A stretch of DNA of 64,000 nt, from contig JADJNY010000007.1 of the NCBI GenBank assembly GCA_016714045.1, positions 310,001-374,000 on the forward strand, written 5' to 3'. The position numbers and the translations under genes were made by a program. The notes under the pieces were generated by a model. That model ran no database searches. It had not been told where the DNA came from and was given only the letters and a program-made list of their open reading frames with translations. Of the stretch, positions 37,301-49,135 are shown one piece after another (positions within the stretch are counted from its first letter, which is position 1; each line of letters opens with the position of its first letter). This stretch comes from Planctomycetota bacterium (GTDB taxonomy: Bacteria; Planctomycetota; UBA1135; GCA-002686595).

Positions 37301-40300
37301 CGGAGTTGGCGAGGCCTTCGGGCGCCGTGAAGGTGGGCGAGGGCGAGTTCGCGTCGCTCAACACGACGCTGGGCCCGCTGACCTGCGTCCACGTGTACGT
37401 GAGCTCTGGCCCTCGACGTCGGAGCCTGCACCGCTCAAAGTGACGACATCGAGCTCGTCAACTGACTGCGCGGGTCCCGCCTCGGCCGTCGGCGCGTCGT
37501 TGTCGGCGTTGACGGTGATCGTGACGGTGTCGACCGACGTGTTCGTGCCGTCGCTGACCGCGAGCTCGAACACGAGGTCCGAGTTCGCGAGGCCTTCGGG
37601 TGCCGTGAACGTCGGCGCCGCCGCGTTCGCGTCGCTGAGCACGACGGTGGGGCCGCTGACCTGCGTCCACGTGTACGTGAGCGATTGGCCTTCGACGTCT
37701 GAGCCTGCACCGCTCAACGTGACGACGTCGAGCTCGTCAACTGACTGCGCGGGTCCCGCCTCGGCCGTCGGAGCATCGTTGTCCGCGTGGACCGTGATCG
37801 TGACGGTGTCGATCGACGTATTGGTGCCGTCGCTGACCGCGAGCTCGAAGACGATGTCCGAGTTGGCGAGGCCCTCGGGCGCCGTGAACGTCGGCGACGC
37901 TGCGTTGGCATCGCTAAGGACGACAGTGGGTCCGCTAACCTGCGTCCACGTGTACGTGAGCGCCTGGCCTTCGACGTCGGAGCCGGCACCGCTCAGGGTC
38001 ACGACATCGAGCTCATCGACGCTCTGCGCAGGTCCGGCCTCGGCGGTCGGCGCGTCATCGTCCGCGTTGACGGTGACCGCGACCGTATCGCTCCCCGTGA
38101 GCGAGCCGTCGCTGACCGTGAGGCGGAACACGACCTCTGTGTTCACGAGCCCCTCCGGCGCCGTGAACGTGGGCGTGGCCGAGTTCGGATCGCTGAGGAC
38201 GACGCTCGGCCCGCTCACCTGCGTCCACGCGTAGGTCACCGTGCCGCCCTCCGGATCCTGGCCGGAGCCCGCGAGCTGCACGAGCGCCCCCTCGTCGACG
38301 GTCTGCGGAACGCCGGCCTCGACCGTCGGATCGAGGTCGTCGAGGTCGCGCGTCGTGTCGCTGAAGACGACCGACTCCATGTTCGAGTAGGCGATCTGGA
38401 ACGACCCCGCGCCGTCCGGCAGCGTGATCGTCATGCGTTGAGTCGATGGGTCGATGTCGACGGCCGAACGGGCGTAGCTCGACAGGTCGATCACGTTGCT
38501 GCCGCCCGCGCCATCGATCGTGTAGGTGGCGCCCGGCGTGGCGTTGGCGAAGGCGAAAGTGTCATCGTGCGCGGACCCGACGACGCCTTCGAGGCCGCTC
38601 AGCGTGTCGGTGCCGGCCCCGACCGTGTTCTGCGCGACGGTGCTCGTGAGGTCGACACGCACGCCGCTGGTCGCGTCCGAGTAGGAGACGGTGTCCGTGC
38701 CCGATGCGCCCTGGAGGACGTCGTCGCCCGCTCCACCGCGCAGCACGTCGTTGCCTGCTCCGCCGAAGAGCCGGTCGTTGCCCGCGCCGCCCTCGAGAAC
38801 GTCGTTTCCGCCGCTCGACCAGAGGACGTCGTTGCCGGCTCCACCGACGAGCGTGACGTCGCCGTAGGCGAAGCGGTTCGACGTGAGGTCGATCACGTCA
38901 TTGCCGTCCCCCGAATCGATGCGTTCGACGTTCGTGATGCGCGCGGACGCGCTGCCATCGTCGAGGAAGAACGCATCGTTCCCGCTCGTGCCGAGGAGCG
39001 TGTCGTCGCCCGCACCGCCATCGAAGTTGTCCGTGAAGCCGCCGTAGCCGGAGATCGACGCGGTCTCGGCGGTGCCCGACGCGCCCGGACTGCCCGCGTT
39101 CCACGCGCTCCCCGACCACGTCATGTCGTGGCTGCCTTGCAGCACGTCGTCGCCCGCGCCGCCCGACAAGACGTCGGCGCCCGCGCCAGCGATCAGGAGG
39201 TCGGCGCCGTCGCCGCCGGAGAGCGTGTCGTTGCCGGCGCCGCCGGTGAGCGTGTCCGCGCCGGCGTTGCCGGTCAGCACGTTCGCGTTCGCGTCGCCCG
39301 TGAGCTGGTCGTCGCCCGCGCCGCCGGTGACGTTCTCGACGCCGCTCAGCGTGTCGACGCCCGCGCCGTACGTGTCCTGGGCGGCTGCACTCGAGAGGTC
39401 GACGCGGATCGAGGTCCCACTCGCGGAGTAGTCGGCGGTGTCGGTCCCAGTGCCACCAATCAGCGTGTCGTTGCCGCTCCCACCGACGAGACGGTCGTTG
39501 CCGTCGCCGCCTTCGAGGACGTCGTTCCCCCCAGCACCGTCGAGCACGTCGTCGCCCGCGAGCCCCTGGAGGTTGTCGTTCTGATCCTCCCCAGAGAGCG
39601 TGTCGGCGCTCGCGGTGCCCTGCGTCACCGAGGGCTCCACGAGGATGGTGACCGTGTCCACGGCGGTGTGCGTCCCGTCGCTCACGCTCAGCTGGAAGGT
39701 CAGCGTCGTGCTGCTCGTGACGTCGGGGGCCGAGAAGGAGGGCGCCGCGGCCGCGGCATCCGAGAGCACGACCGCGGGGCCAGCGGTCTGCACCCACGCG
39801 TAGGTGAGCGTCTGTCCTTCCGGGTCGGTCGCGGTCGGAGCGAGCGTGACCACGGCCGTGTCCGACACGGATTGCGCAGGGCCCGCGTCGACCGTCGGGG
39901 CGTCGTTGTCCGCGTTCACGGTGATCGTGACGGTGTCGACCGACGTGTTCGTGCCGTCGCTGACCGCGAACTCGAACACGATGTCCGAGTTCGTGAGGCC
40001 TTCGGGTGCCGTGAATGTCGGCGACGCCGCGTTCGCGTCGCTCAACACGACGGTCGGCCCGCTGACCTGCGTCCAGGTGTACGTGAGCGCCTGACCTTCG
40101 ACGTCGGAGCCCGAACCGCTCAACGTCACGACTTCGAGCTCGTCCACGCTCTGCGCCAGCCCCGCTTCGGCCGTCGGCGCGTCGTTGTCGGCGTTGACCG
40201 TGATCGTGACGGTGTCGACCGACGTGTTCGTGCCATCGCTGACGGCGAGCTCGAAGACGATGTCTGAGTTGGCAAGGCCCTCTGGCGCCGTAAACGTCGG

Positions 40301-43300
40301 CGCGGCCGCGTTCGCGTCGCTGAGCACGACGCTCGGGCCCGAGACCTGCGTCCACGTGTAGGTGAGCGCCTGACCCTCGACATCCGAGCCCGTTCCACCG
40401 AGCGTGACGACGTCGAGCTCGCCCACGCTCTGCGCCGGTCCCGCTTCAGCGATCGGCGCGTCGTTGTCGGCGTTGACGGTGATCGTGACGGTGTCGACGG
40501 ACGTGTTCGTGCCGTCGCTGACGGCGAGCTCGAAGACGATGTCCGAGTTCGCGAGGCCCTCAGGCGCCGTGAACGTCGGCGACGCCGCGTTCGCGTCGCT
40601 CAACACGACGCTGGGCCCGCTGACCTGCGTCCACGTGTACGTGAGCGCTTCGCCTTCGTCGGAGCCCGAACCGCTCAACGTGACGACATCGAGCTCGTCC
40701 ACGCTCTGCGCAGGTCCGGCTTCCGCCGTCGGCGCGTCGTTGTCGGCGTTGACGGTGATCGTGACGGTGTCGACCGACGTGTTCGTCCCGTCGCTGACCG
40801 CGAGCTCGAACACGATGTCCGAGTTCACGAGCCCTTCCGGCGCGGTGAAGGTCGGCGCGGCCGAGTGCGCGTCGACGAGCGCGACGGCCGGTCCGCTCAT
40901 CTGTGTCCACGTGTAGGTGAGCGCCCCTCCTTCTGGGTCCGTTCCGAGGCCGCCGAGCGCGACGGTCTGGCCCTCCGTGACGCTCTGCATGGGCCCAGCG
41001 TCGGCCGACGGTGCGTCGTCGTTCGCTTGGACGGTGATCGTCACCGAGTCGACCGACGTCGTCGTGCCGTCGGAGACGGCGAGCTCGAACACGAGGTCCG
41101 TGTTCGCAAGTTCGTCCGGCGCGGTGAAGGTGGGGGCTGCGGCATGCGCGTCGCTCAGCACGACCGCCGGTCCGCTCACCTGCGTCCAGGTGAACGTGAG
41201 AGCGCCGTTCTCGGGATCCGAGCCCGAGCCCGCGAGCGTGACCAGCGCGTTCTCCTCGACCGTCTGCGCCGGTCCCGCCTGCGCCGTCGGCGCGTCGTCG
41301 TCGGCGGCGAGCGCGACCTCGACCGTGCTCGTCACGGTGTTCGTTCCGTCCGACACGGCGAGTTGGAACGTGAGCGTCGCGTTCGCGACCTGCTCGGGCG
41401 CCGTGAAGGTCGCGCTGGCCGAGTTCGCGTCTGCCAGCGCGACGGCCGGACCTCCGACCTGCGTCCATTGATACGTGAGCGGTTCGCCCTCGGGGTCGGT
41501 GGCGGAGCCCGCCAGCGTGACCTGGTCGCCTTCGTCGACGGACGCCGGCGCCGTGACGTCCACGACCGGCGGATCGCTCGCGTACGACCACGCGCCGGTC
41601 GTCCCGTCGTAGTGGAGCTCTCGCGCGTACGAGAACGTGCGCGTCGTGTCCTCGATCCCGTCGACGATGCGCACGGTGCCCTGCACGGCCCCGGTGTGGA
41701 GGAGCCCGGTGTAGCCGCCGGGCGCGGAGAGCGTCCCGAGGTCGCCGCCGATTTCGAAATCGCTCGTCGACGCTCCGGCCACGTCGATCGTGCCGATGTT
41801 GCCGGCGACCAGGACGTCGCCGGTGAGGCTGCCCTCGACGTCGAGGGAGCCGACATCGCCGCCCACGACGAGCGGAGCCGCCACGCTGCCGCTCACGCGC
41901 AACTCGCCGAGGTCGCCGTCGACGGTGATCGGGCCGCAGGCGCTCGTGCTGTGTCCGCCCTCGTCGCTGACGACGAGGCTCGCGACGTCACCATGCGCGA
42001 GGACGGACCCCGTGATGCCGAGCTGTCCGAGGGTGACAGCGCCGGCGTTCGCGCCGAGCGTCACGGCGCCGTCGACGAGTCCATTGACGCACACGGTGGT
42101 CGCCGCGCCGTCGAGTAGGAGTGCGCCGGAGCTCCCGATCCCTCCCGTGAGTTCCACGAGCCCGGTGGTGCCCGCGATGTGGAGCGCGCCGTCGAGCGTC
42201 TCCGGTGCGCGTAGGGTCGTCAGGTTCCCGCCGACCTCGAGGGTGCCCGCGAACGGACGCTCCCCGTGGAACGCGATCGAACTCGCGTCGCCTTCGACGC
42301 GCAGGACCCCGCCCGCCGCGAGCCCGTCGAGTTCGAGGCTCGGCAGGTCACCCTGCACGACGACGGACCCGCCGGTGCCGACGATCCCATCGAGGATCAG
42401 GTGGGACGCCGAGTCCACCGTAAAGGAGCCCGTGACGTCGCCGCCGAAGGTGAGCTCGGTGACCGCGGCCTGCACGTCCATCCCAGACGACAGGCCCCCG
42501 TCGATGACAAGCGCAGCGACGGTCCCGTGCTCCCCGTCGACGGTCAGGCGGGTGAGTTCGGCACCCGCCGCCACGTGGATCGAGCCGAGGTCGACGTTGC
42601 TCTCGATCGCACCGAGGGCGCCGGTGACGGTGAGGCCCGTCACGTCGAGGTCCGAGCCCGATCGATCCTCGATCCGCAGGACCGTCGTGCCGTCGGTGCC
42701 CGACTGGCCCGTGAGCGACACCGTGCCGGTGTCGAAGTCGTAGCCGAGCGTCACCGACCCCGCGCCAGTGAGCGCGACGGAGAAGAGCTCGTCCCCCGCG
42801 AGCACGGTGTGCGTGCCGGCGGTCTGGGTCCAGGTCGTGTCCGCATGGAGCACGTCGATCGTGCCGTCCGCCGTCTCGATCGCGTCGAGGCCGTCGAACT
42901 CGACGACGAACGCCCCGCCGCCATCGAGCGCGACGGTCACACTCGTCCCGGTGGGCGAGAAGGTGAGGTCCTCGAGCGCGAATGCGCCGAGATCGAGCGT
43001 GTCGTCGCCCGCGCCGCCGTGGAACTCGTACGTGGCGCCAGCGACCGGTTGGGAGAGACCGAACGTGTCGTCGTACGCGCTCCCGATCGCGCCTTCGATG
43101 TCCGACAGCGTGTCCGTGCCCGCGCCGTGCGTGTCCTGCGCGCTCGTGTTCGTCACGTCGACGGTCACCGCCGCGGGAGCGTCCGAGTAGTCGGCGAGAT
43201 CGCGCCCGGCGCCGCCGAGGAGCAGGTCGTCGCCGGGACCGCCGCGCAAGACGTCGTCGCCGTCGCCGGCGTCGATCACGTCGTTGCCGACGCCGGAGTT

Positions 43301-46300
43301 CAGCGTGTCGTTGCCTGGCGTGGACGACAACACGTCGTCGCCGCTCGTGCCGTACGTGACGCGCGGCTCGACTTGGATCGTGACCGTGTCGACCGAGGTC
43401 GTCGAACCGTCGGAGACCGCGAGCTGGAACACCAGCGTCGCGCTCGCCGTGAGGTCGGGCGGCGTGAAGGTGGGCGACGTGCTCGTCGCGTCGGAAAGCG
43501 CGACGGTCGGGCCGGAGAGCTGCGTCCACGCGTACGTCAGCGGCGCGCTTTCGGGATCGGTCGCCGCGCCCGCGAGCGTCACGACCTCGTCCTCGAAGAC
43601 GGACTGCGCGGGCCCCGCGTCCGCGGACGGCGTATCGTCGTCCGCGTTGACGAGGATCGTGACCGTGTCCACCGCTGTGTTCGTTCCGTCGGAAACGGAC
43701 AGCTGGAAGACGAGCTCCGTGTTCGCCACGAGGTCCGGGGCCGTGAACGTGGGGGAGGCCGAGCTTGCGTCGCTCAGCGCGACGACCGGTCCGCCGATCT
43801 GCGTCCACGCGTAGGTCAGCACGGCGCCCTCGGGATCCGAGCCCGCGCCGCCCAGCGTCACGAGCTCGTTCTCGTCGACGGACTGCGGCGAACCGGCCTC
43901 GGCCGTCGGCGCGTCGTCGTCCGCGTTCACGGTGATCGTCACGGTGTCGACGGACGTGTTCGTGCCGTCGCTCACCGAGAGCTGGAGCATGACGTCCGTG
44001 TTCGCGACACCCTCTGGCGCCGTGAACGTCGGCGTCGCCGTGTGCACGTCGCTCAGGACCACCGTCGGGCCGGCGATCTGCGTCCAGGTGTAGGTCAGCG
44101 CTGCGCCCTCGGGGTCCGTGCCCGAGCCCGCGAGGACGACGAGGGCACCCTCGGCTGCGGACTGCGCCGAGCCGGCTTCTGCCGTCGGCGCGTCGTTCGA
44201 GGCCGAGACCGAGATCGTGACCGTGTCCACGGAGGTCTGCGTCCCATCGCTCACCGCGAGCTCGAACGTCAGGTTCGAATTCACGAGCCCTTGCGGGGCC
44301 GTGAAGGTCGGCGCTGCGGCGTGCGCGTCGCTGAGCACCACGGTCGGGCCGCTCGTCTGGGTCCACGTGTACGTGAGCGCCTGCCCCTCGGGGTCGACGC
44401 CAGAGCCCGAGAGCGCGACGGTTTCGCCTTCGAGGACCGCTTGCGCCGGTCCGGCCTCCGCCGTGGGCGCGTCGTCGTCCGCGTTCACGGTGATCGTCAC
44501 CGTGTCGACGGAAGTGTTCGTTCCGTCGCTGACGGCGAGCTGGAACACCACGGCGGAGTTCACGACGCCTTGCGGCGCGGTGAACGTCGGCGTCGCGGAG
44601 TGTGCTTCGCTCAGGACGACGGTGGGGCCGCTCGTCTGCGTCCACGTGTACGTAAGCGCGCGGCTCTCCGGGTCGGTCCCCGAACCGCTGAGAGCGACCA
44701 CGGTGCCCTCGTCGACCACCTGCGCCGGACCGGCCTCCGCCGTGGGGGCGTCGTCGTCCGCGTTGACCGTGATCGTGACCACGTCCGAGGCCGTGAGCGC
44801 GCCGTCCGAAACGACGAGCTGCAGCACGATGGAGCTGTTCGCGACACCCTCCGGGGCGGTGAAGCTGGGCGCGGCCGAGGTCGCGTTGCTCAGCACGACC
44901 GTCGGGCCGGAGACCTGCGTCCACTGGTAGGTGAGTGGATCGCCGTCGGGGTCCGTCCCCGAGCCCGACAGGGTCACGGTCTGTCCCTCCGCGACGGTCT
45001 GCGCCGAGCAGGCCGACGCCGTCGGGGCATCGGGGTCCGCGTTCACGGTGATCGTCACGGTGTCGAGGCTCGTGTTCGTGCCGTCGCTCGCGGCGAGCTG
45101 GAACACGAGCGTCGCGTTGCTCTGTCCCTGCGGGGCCGAGAACGTCGGGCTCGCGGCGTGCACGTCGCTCAACACCACGGGCGTGCCCGCGATCTGCGTC
45201 CACGTGTACGTGATCCCCTGCCCCTCGGGGTCCGTGGCGGAGCCACCGAGCGTCACAGGTTCGCCTTCGTTCACGAGCTGCGGCGAGCCCGCGTCGACGG
45301 TTGGCGCGTCGTCGTTCGCCTCGATCGTGATCGTGACCGTGTCGATCGTGGTCGTGAACCCATCGGAGACCGCGAGCTGGAAGCGCACGTCCGTGTTCGC
45401 GACGCCCTCCGGCGCGGCGAAGGTCGGGTTGGGGCCGATCGTGCTCGAGAGCTGGACCGTCGGCCCGGAGAGTTGCGTCCACGTGTACGTGAGCGCGGCG
45501 CCCTCGGGATCGCTCGCGCTGCCGGCGAGGACGACGGTCGCGCCCTCCGCGACGCTCTGGTCCGAGCCCGCGTCGACGATGGGAGCGTCGTTCTGCGCGT
45601 TGACGAGCACGGTGACCGTGTCCGTCGTCGTCGAGTGCCCGTCGGAGACGGAGAGCTCGAAGACGATCTCCGTGTTCGAGACGCCCTGCGGTGAGGTGAA
45701 CGTCGGCGTCGCCGAGTGCGCGTCGCTGAGCACGACGGACGGGCCCGACACCTGCGTCCACGAGTAGCTCAGGGTCGCCCCCTCGGGATCGTGGCTCTGG
45801 GTGGCGTCGAGGGCGACCGTGGCGGCCTCGGAGACGAGCTGGTTCGCGCCCGCATCCGCCTCCGGCGGGAAGTCGGTCGCGTCGATGCTGCCGTCGCTGA
45901 AGACGATCGTCGTGACGTTCGTGTACTCGATCGTGAAGGTCTGTCCGGAGCCGAGCGTCAGCGAGAGCGTCAAGTGCCCAGCGCCCTGCGTGAGGTCCGC
46001 CTGCGCGAGGGAGAACTGCGAGAGGTCGATCGTGTTCGTCCCCGCGCCGCCGTCGACGGTGTACGTCGCGCCCGCGACCGGGTTCGCGAAGACGAACGTG
46101 TCGTCGCCCGTGCTTCCCTGAACGCCCTCGAAACCGGAGAGCGTGTCCACGCCGGCGCCGACCGTGTCCTGCGCCGCCGTGCTCGTGAGGTCGACGCGCA
46201 CGCCGCTCGCCGAGCCCGAGTAGCTCACGGTGTCCGTGCCGAGACCGCCGCTGAGCGTGTCGTTGCCTTCGCCGCCTTCGAGCCGGTCGTCGCCGGTCCC

Positions 46301-48238
46301 GCCCGTGAGGACGTTCGCGTTCGCATCGCCGACGAGCGTGTCTGAGTGCGCGGAGCCCGTGACGTTCTCCATCCCGCTCAGCGTGTCGGTGCCGGCGCCG
46401 ACGGTGTCCTGCGCGCTTGTGAGCGCGAGGTTGACCGTCACGCCAGAGCCGGCGTCGGAGTAGTCGGCCGTGTCCGTGCCCGCGCCGCCTACCAGCGTGT
46501 CGTTGCCCGTGCCGCCGCGCAGCGTGTCGTTGCCCGCGTCGCCGCTCAACGTGTCGCTGCCCGCGCCGCCGATCAGGACGTTGTTCGCCGTACTGCCGGT
46601 CAGCGTGTCGGCGGAGCTCGATCCGGTCAGGTTCTCGATCGTCGTGAGCGTGTCCGTACCCGCGCCGCCGGTGTTCTGCGACGTGGTGACGGCGAGGCTG
46701 ACGCTGATGCCGGACGCGGCGTCGGAGTAGTCGGCCGTGTCGACGCCGGAGCCGCCCGTGAGCGTGTCGTTGCCCGCGCCGCCGCGCAGGGTGTCGTTGC
46801 CCGACCCGCCGCTCAGCATGTTGTTGCCCGAATCGCCGGTCAGGGTGTCGGCGCCGGTGCCCCCGGTGACGTTCTCGATCCCCGACAGCGTGTCCGTCCC
46901 TGCCCCGACGGTGTTCTGCGCCGTGGTCACGGAGAGGTCGACCACGACGCTGGCCTTCATGTCGCTGTAGTCGGCCGTGTCCGTCCCCGAGCCGCCGACC
47001 AGCGTGTCGTCGCCCGCGCCGCCGCGCAGCGTGTCGTTGCCGGACTCCCCGGACAGGACGTCGTTCCCTGCGCCGCCGACGAGGCGGTTCGCGGCCGAGT
47101 CGCCGGTCAGCGTGTCCGCCCAGGCCGTCCCCGTGACGTACTCGAAGTTCCGAATCGTGTCGGTTCCGCCGCCGCCGGTGTTCTGGGCGTTGTTCGTGCC
47201 CAGGTCGACCGTGACGCCGCTCGTCACGTCGGTGTAGTCGAGGGTGTCCGTGCCCGACCCGCCGTCGAGCACGTCGTCGCCGAGTCCGCCGCGCACGACG
47301 TCGTTCCCGCCCCCGGCTGTGATCGTGTCGTTGCCCGCGCCGCCGTAGAGCGTGTTCGCGCCCGACGTGCCCGTGAGCGTGTCGTTGCCCGTCCCGGCGT
47401 ACACGCTCTCGATGCCCGAGAGCGTGTCCGTGCCGCCCGCGCCCGTGTTCTGCGCGCCGGAGCTCGTCAGGTCGACGGTGATGCTCCCCGTCATGTCGCG
47501 GTAGTCGGCCGTGTCCGTGCCCGCTCCGCCGATCAACGTGTCGTCGCCGAGCCCGCCCTTGAGGACGTCGTTGCCCGCGTTGCCGGTGAGCACGTTGTTC
47601 CCCGCGTCGCCCGTGAGCGTGTCCGAGTTCGTGCCGCCCGACACGTTCTCGACGCCCGTGAACGTGTCCGTGCCGTCCCCGGTGACCTGCGCCGTCGTCA
47701 CGGACAGATTGACGGTGATCTTGGCCGTGTTCGCGGAGAAGTCCGCGGTGTCCGTGCCCGCGCCGCCGACGAAGGCGTCGTTCCCAGCTCCTCCGACGAG
47801 CGTGTCGTTGCCGGCCCCGCCGTCGAGCGTGTCGTTCCCGAGCCCGCCCGAAAGGAGGTCGTTCCCGTCCTCGCCGAAGAGCGCGTCGTTTCCGTCACCG
47901 CCGGTGAGCGCGTCATTGCCGAGCCCGCCGTAGAGCGTGTCATTTCCCGCTCCGGCGTCCGCCGTGTCGTCGGCGGAGTCCCCCGTGAACAGGTCGTCGC
48001 CCGCCGTCGGACCCGCGATCGCCGCGAGCGTGGCCGCGTCGGTCCACGTGGCCGACATCAAGATGCGAGCTTCGAGACTCTCGACTCCGAGCGGGGCGCG
48101 CGGCGTGGGGGCCGACTCCGCAGGCGGCGGAGCACCCTTGCCGCCCGGCGTCGTGCGAGCTGCGTCGGACGTCGATGGCGTGTCGAGCGGGCGCGCGGGG
48201 AGCGGCGCGGGGACGTCGGGGAGATCGTCGTGAGCCAT
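31370..48238 (-). CDS. Giant LEPR-XLL-like / RTX / PKD-REJ repeat surface protein (~5,620 aa)
   Basis: A 16.9-kb gene. N-terminal ~50 residues Pro/Ala-rich, then SLEARILMSA (54-63), resembling the planctomycete LEPR-XLL motif. Order after that: RTX Ca-binding nonapeptide block, 9 PKD/REJ-like repeats, small RTX block, beta-solenoid-like segment, 7 repeats, third RTX block, 23 repeats, and a unique ~187-residue tail. In total about 39 repeats of ~93 residues with TYTWTQVSGP and NTSVDTVTITV. The frame is broken by indels near 37406 (-1), 37004 (+1), 36643 (+1), 33516 (-1), 33407 (-1), 33236 (+1) and a TAA at 33556-33558; net shift zero. Probably an exported calcium-stiffened adhesin or cell-surface fibre; the function is inferred. 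Confidence 0.88.
31910..38325 (-). repeat. PKD/REJ-like array 3 (23 units, 21 nearly identical 279-bp copies)
   Basis: The codons for NTSVDTV recur every 279 bp from about 32240 to 37820, which is 21 copies. Units share very long identical DNA stretches and fall into a few sub-types (GEAL/SDSNSAS, GQEL/SDANSPS, GQAL/SDANAAS). A diverged unit flanks each end. All six indels and the TAA of the giant gene fall in this array. Confidence 0.93.
38330..39620 (-). repeat. RTX block 3 of the giant protein
   Basis: About 430 residues with a dozen or more nonapeptides (GNDVLEGGDGNDRL, GADVLSGGAGDDVL). One unusual insertion (HDMTWSGSAWNAGSPGASG) lies in the middle. Confidence 0.88.
39625..41577 (-). repeat. 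PKD/REJ-like array 2 (7 units)
   Basis: Seven ~279-bp units. Three consecutive units (about 39900-40760) belong to the same near-identical type as array 3, and one of them (near 40656) lacks a codon (SDEGEAL instead of SDVEGEAL). The other units are diverged. Confidence 0.88.
41640..42760 (-). other. Beta-solenoid-like segment of the giant protein
   Basis: About 370 residues of short strands with a ~19-residue rhythm (for example GDLGELRVSGSV, GDVGSLDVEGSLTG, GNIGTIDVAG). The pattern suggests a right-handed beta-helix stalk between repeat arrays. It contains two isolated cysteines (VCVNG and SACGP). Confidence 0.65.
42960..43365 (-). repeat. RTX block 2 of the giant protein
   Basis: A short block with about four nonapeptides (GNDTLNSG, GNDVIDAG, GDDVLRGG, GDDLLLGG) followed by one TDTLSDIEGAIG-type module. 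Confidence 0.85.
43366..45870 (-). repeat. PKD/REJ-like array 1 (9 units)
   Basis: Nine ~93-residue units, diverged from each other in both DNA and protein, each with DPEGxxLTYTWTQxxGP and a VSDGxxTxxDTVTI strand. They form Ig-like beta-sandwich rods in known families. The divergence contrasts with the near-identical units of array 3. Confidence 0.88.
45880..48010 (-). repeat. RTX calcium-binding block 1 of the giant protein
   Basis: Roughly 700 residues of GGxGNDxLx nonapeptides in short runs, separated by ~90-residue modules that read GTDTADYSDAxSGVTVxLxxxxAQNTxGAGTDTLSxxENVTG in consensus. The nonapeptides form Ca-binding beta-rolls. About nine such modules are visible. Confidence 0.9.
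48053..48079 (-). other. LEPR-XLL-like motif in the giant protein
   Basis: Encodes SLEARILMS at residues 54-62. The planctomycete motif is LEPRxLLS-like; here P is A and the second L is M. In that family it sits near the N-terminus of very large surface proteins and is thought to be an export or processing tag. No classical signal peptide is visible ahead of it. Confidence 0.7.
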
Positions 48239-48286
48239 GGAGCTCGGCCTCGGGACCGCGCGGCCGGAGCGCGTGGAGGGGGTGGA

Positions 48287-49135
48287 TCAGGGTGCGAGCC
48301 GCACCCGGCAGCGCAGGCCGGTGGGCAGCGCGAGGTTGGGGTTCGGCAACTCGAGGCGCGTGACGAAGGTCGCGCTGGCGGTGTCGATCGAACGCGAGAC
48401 CGCGGTGACGCGGGCTTCGCGCCAACGCCCCGGTTCGCTCTCGGCCTCGACGTCGGCACGATCGCCCACGTGGAGGTCGCTCCAGAGACGCAGCGGCAGT
48501 GTCACCTCGACGCGCAAGGGATCGAGCGCGGCGATCCGCACGATCGCCGGTTGCGAGCGGCCGACGTACTCGCCCGCCGCGAGCAAACGCTCGACGACGA
48601 CGCCCGCGATCGGAGCGACGACCGTGTCGCGTTCGAGTTCGAGGAGCGCGCGATCGCGCTCGAGCGCGGCGAGCCGGTGCTTCTCCGCAGCCGCGAGCAA
48701 GTCGACCTCGGCGAGCCGGCGGCGCTGCGCGAAGTCGTCGCGCTCGGATTCGGGGAGGAGCTTCTCGTCGTAGAGCGCGGCGCGGCGCGCGACTCGCTCG
48801 TCGATGTCGGCGATCGTCGCCCGGGCCCGTGCTTCGTCCGCCGTCGACGCGAGGCGCTCCTCGGCGAGTGCGAGGGCGAGCGCGTCGACGCGCGGATCGA
48901 GCCGCGCGACGGGATCACCGGCCGCGACCACCGCCCCGACGTCGAGCGCGACATCGATCAGGATGCCGTCCTTGGACGCAGCGACGAGCACGCTGTTGGA
49001 CGGACCGACACGACCGTCGAAGGTGTCCGTCTGCGCGTCGTGTTGAGGCGTGGCCGCTTGGGTGGAGAAGTGCGTGGAGTGGGGAAGGAGGCACAGCGGA
49101 ACGACGAGCGTTCCGGCGCACAGCCAGAGCTTCAT
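48287..49135 (-). CDS. HlyD/RND-type periplasmic adaptor
   Basis: 282 residues from ATG 49135, where a signal peptide starts (MKLWLCAGTLVVPLCLL). Lipoyl half DGILIDVALDVGAVVAAGDPVARLD, a coiled-coil hairpin of ~95 residues rich in Arg/Glu/Ala, second half TVVAPIAGVVVERLLAAGEYVG, then a beta-barrel ending RCRVRLAP. It would bridge an inner-membrane exporter and an outer-membrane channel. It is the first gene of the giant-protein locus, 48 bp upstream of the giant gene. No TolC-type channel or ABC/RND pump is in the window. Confidence 0.87.
   Translation of the reverse strand: MKLWLCAGTLVVPLCLLPHSTHFSTQAATPQHDAQTDTFDGRVGPSNSVLVAASKDGILIDVALDVGAVVAAGDPVARLDPRVDALALALAEERLASTADEARARATIADIDERVARRAALYDEKLLPESERDDFAQRRRLAEVDLLAAAEKHRLAALERDRALLELERDTVVAPIAGVVVERLLAAGEYVGRSQPAIVRIAALDPLRVEVTLPLRLWSDLHVGDRADVEAESEPGRWREARVTAVSRSIDTASATFVTRLELPNPNLALPTGLRCRVRLAP

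Noticed and set aside
32190..38050. CRISPR-like or integron-like array
   Set aside because: The 279-bp units are tandem with no spacers and encode a conserved protein repeat in frame.
22506..49135. Prophage or transposon origin of the giant locus
   Set aside because: No integrase, transposase, terminal repeats or att-like duplication of tRNA-Ala was seen, and base composition matches the flanks.
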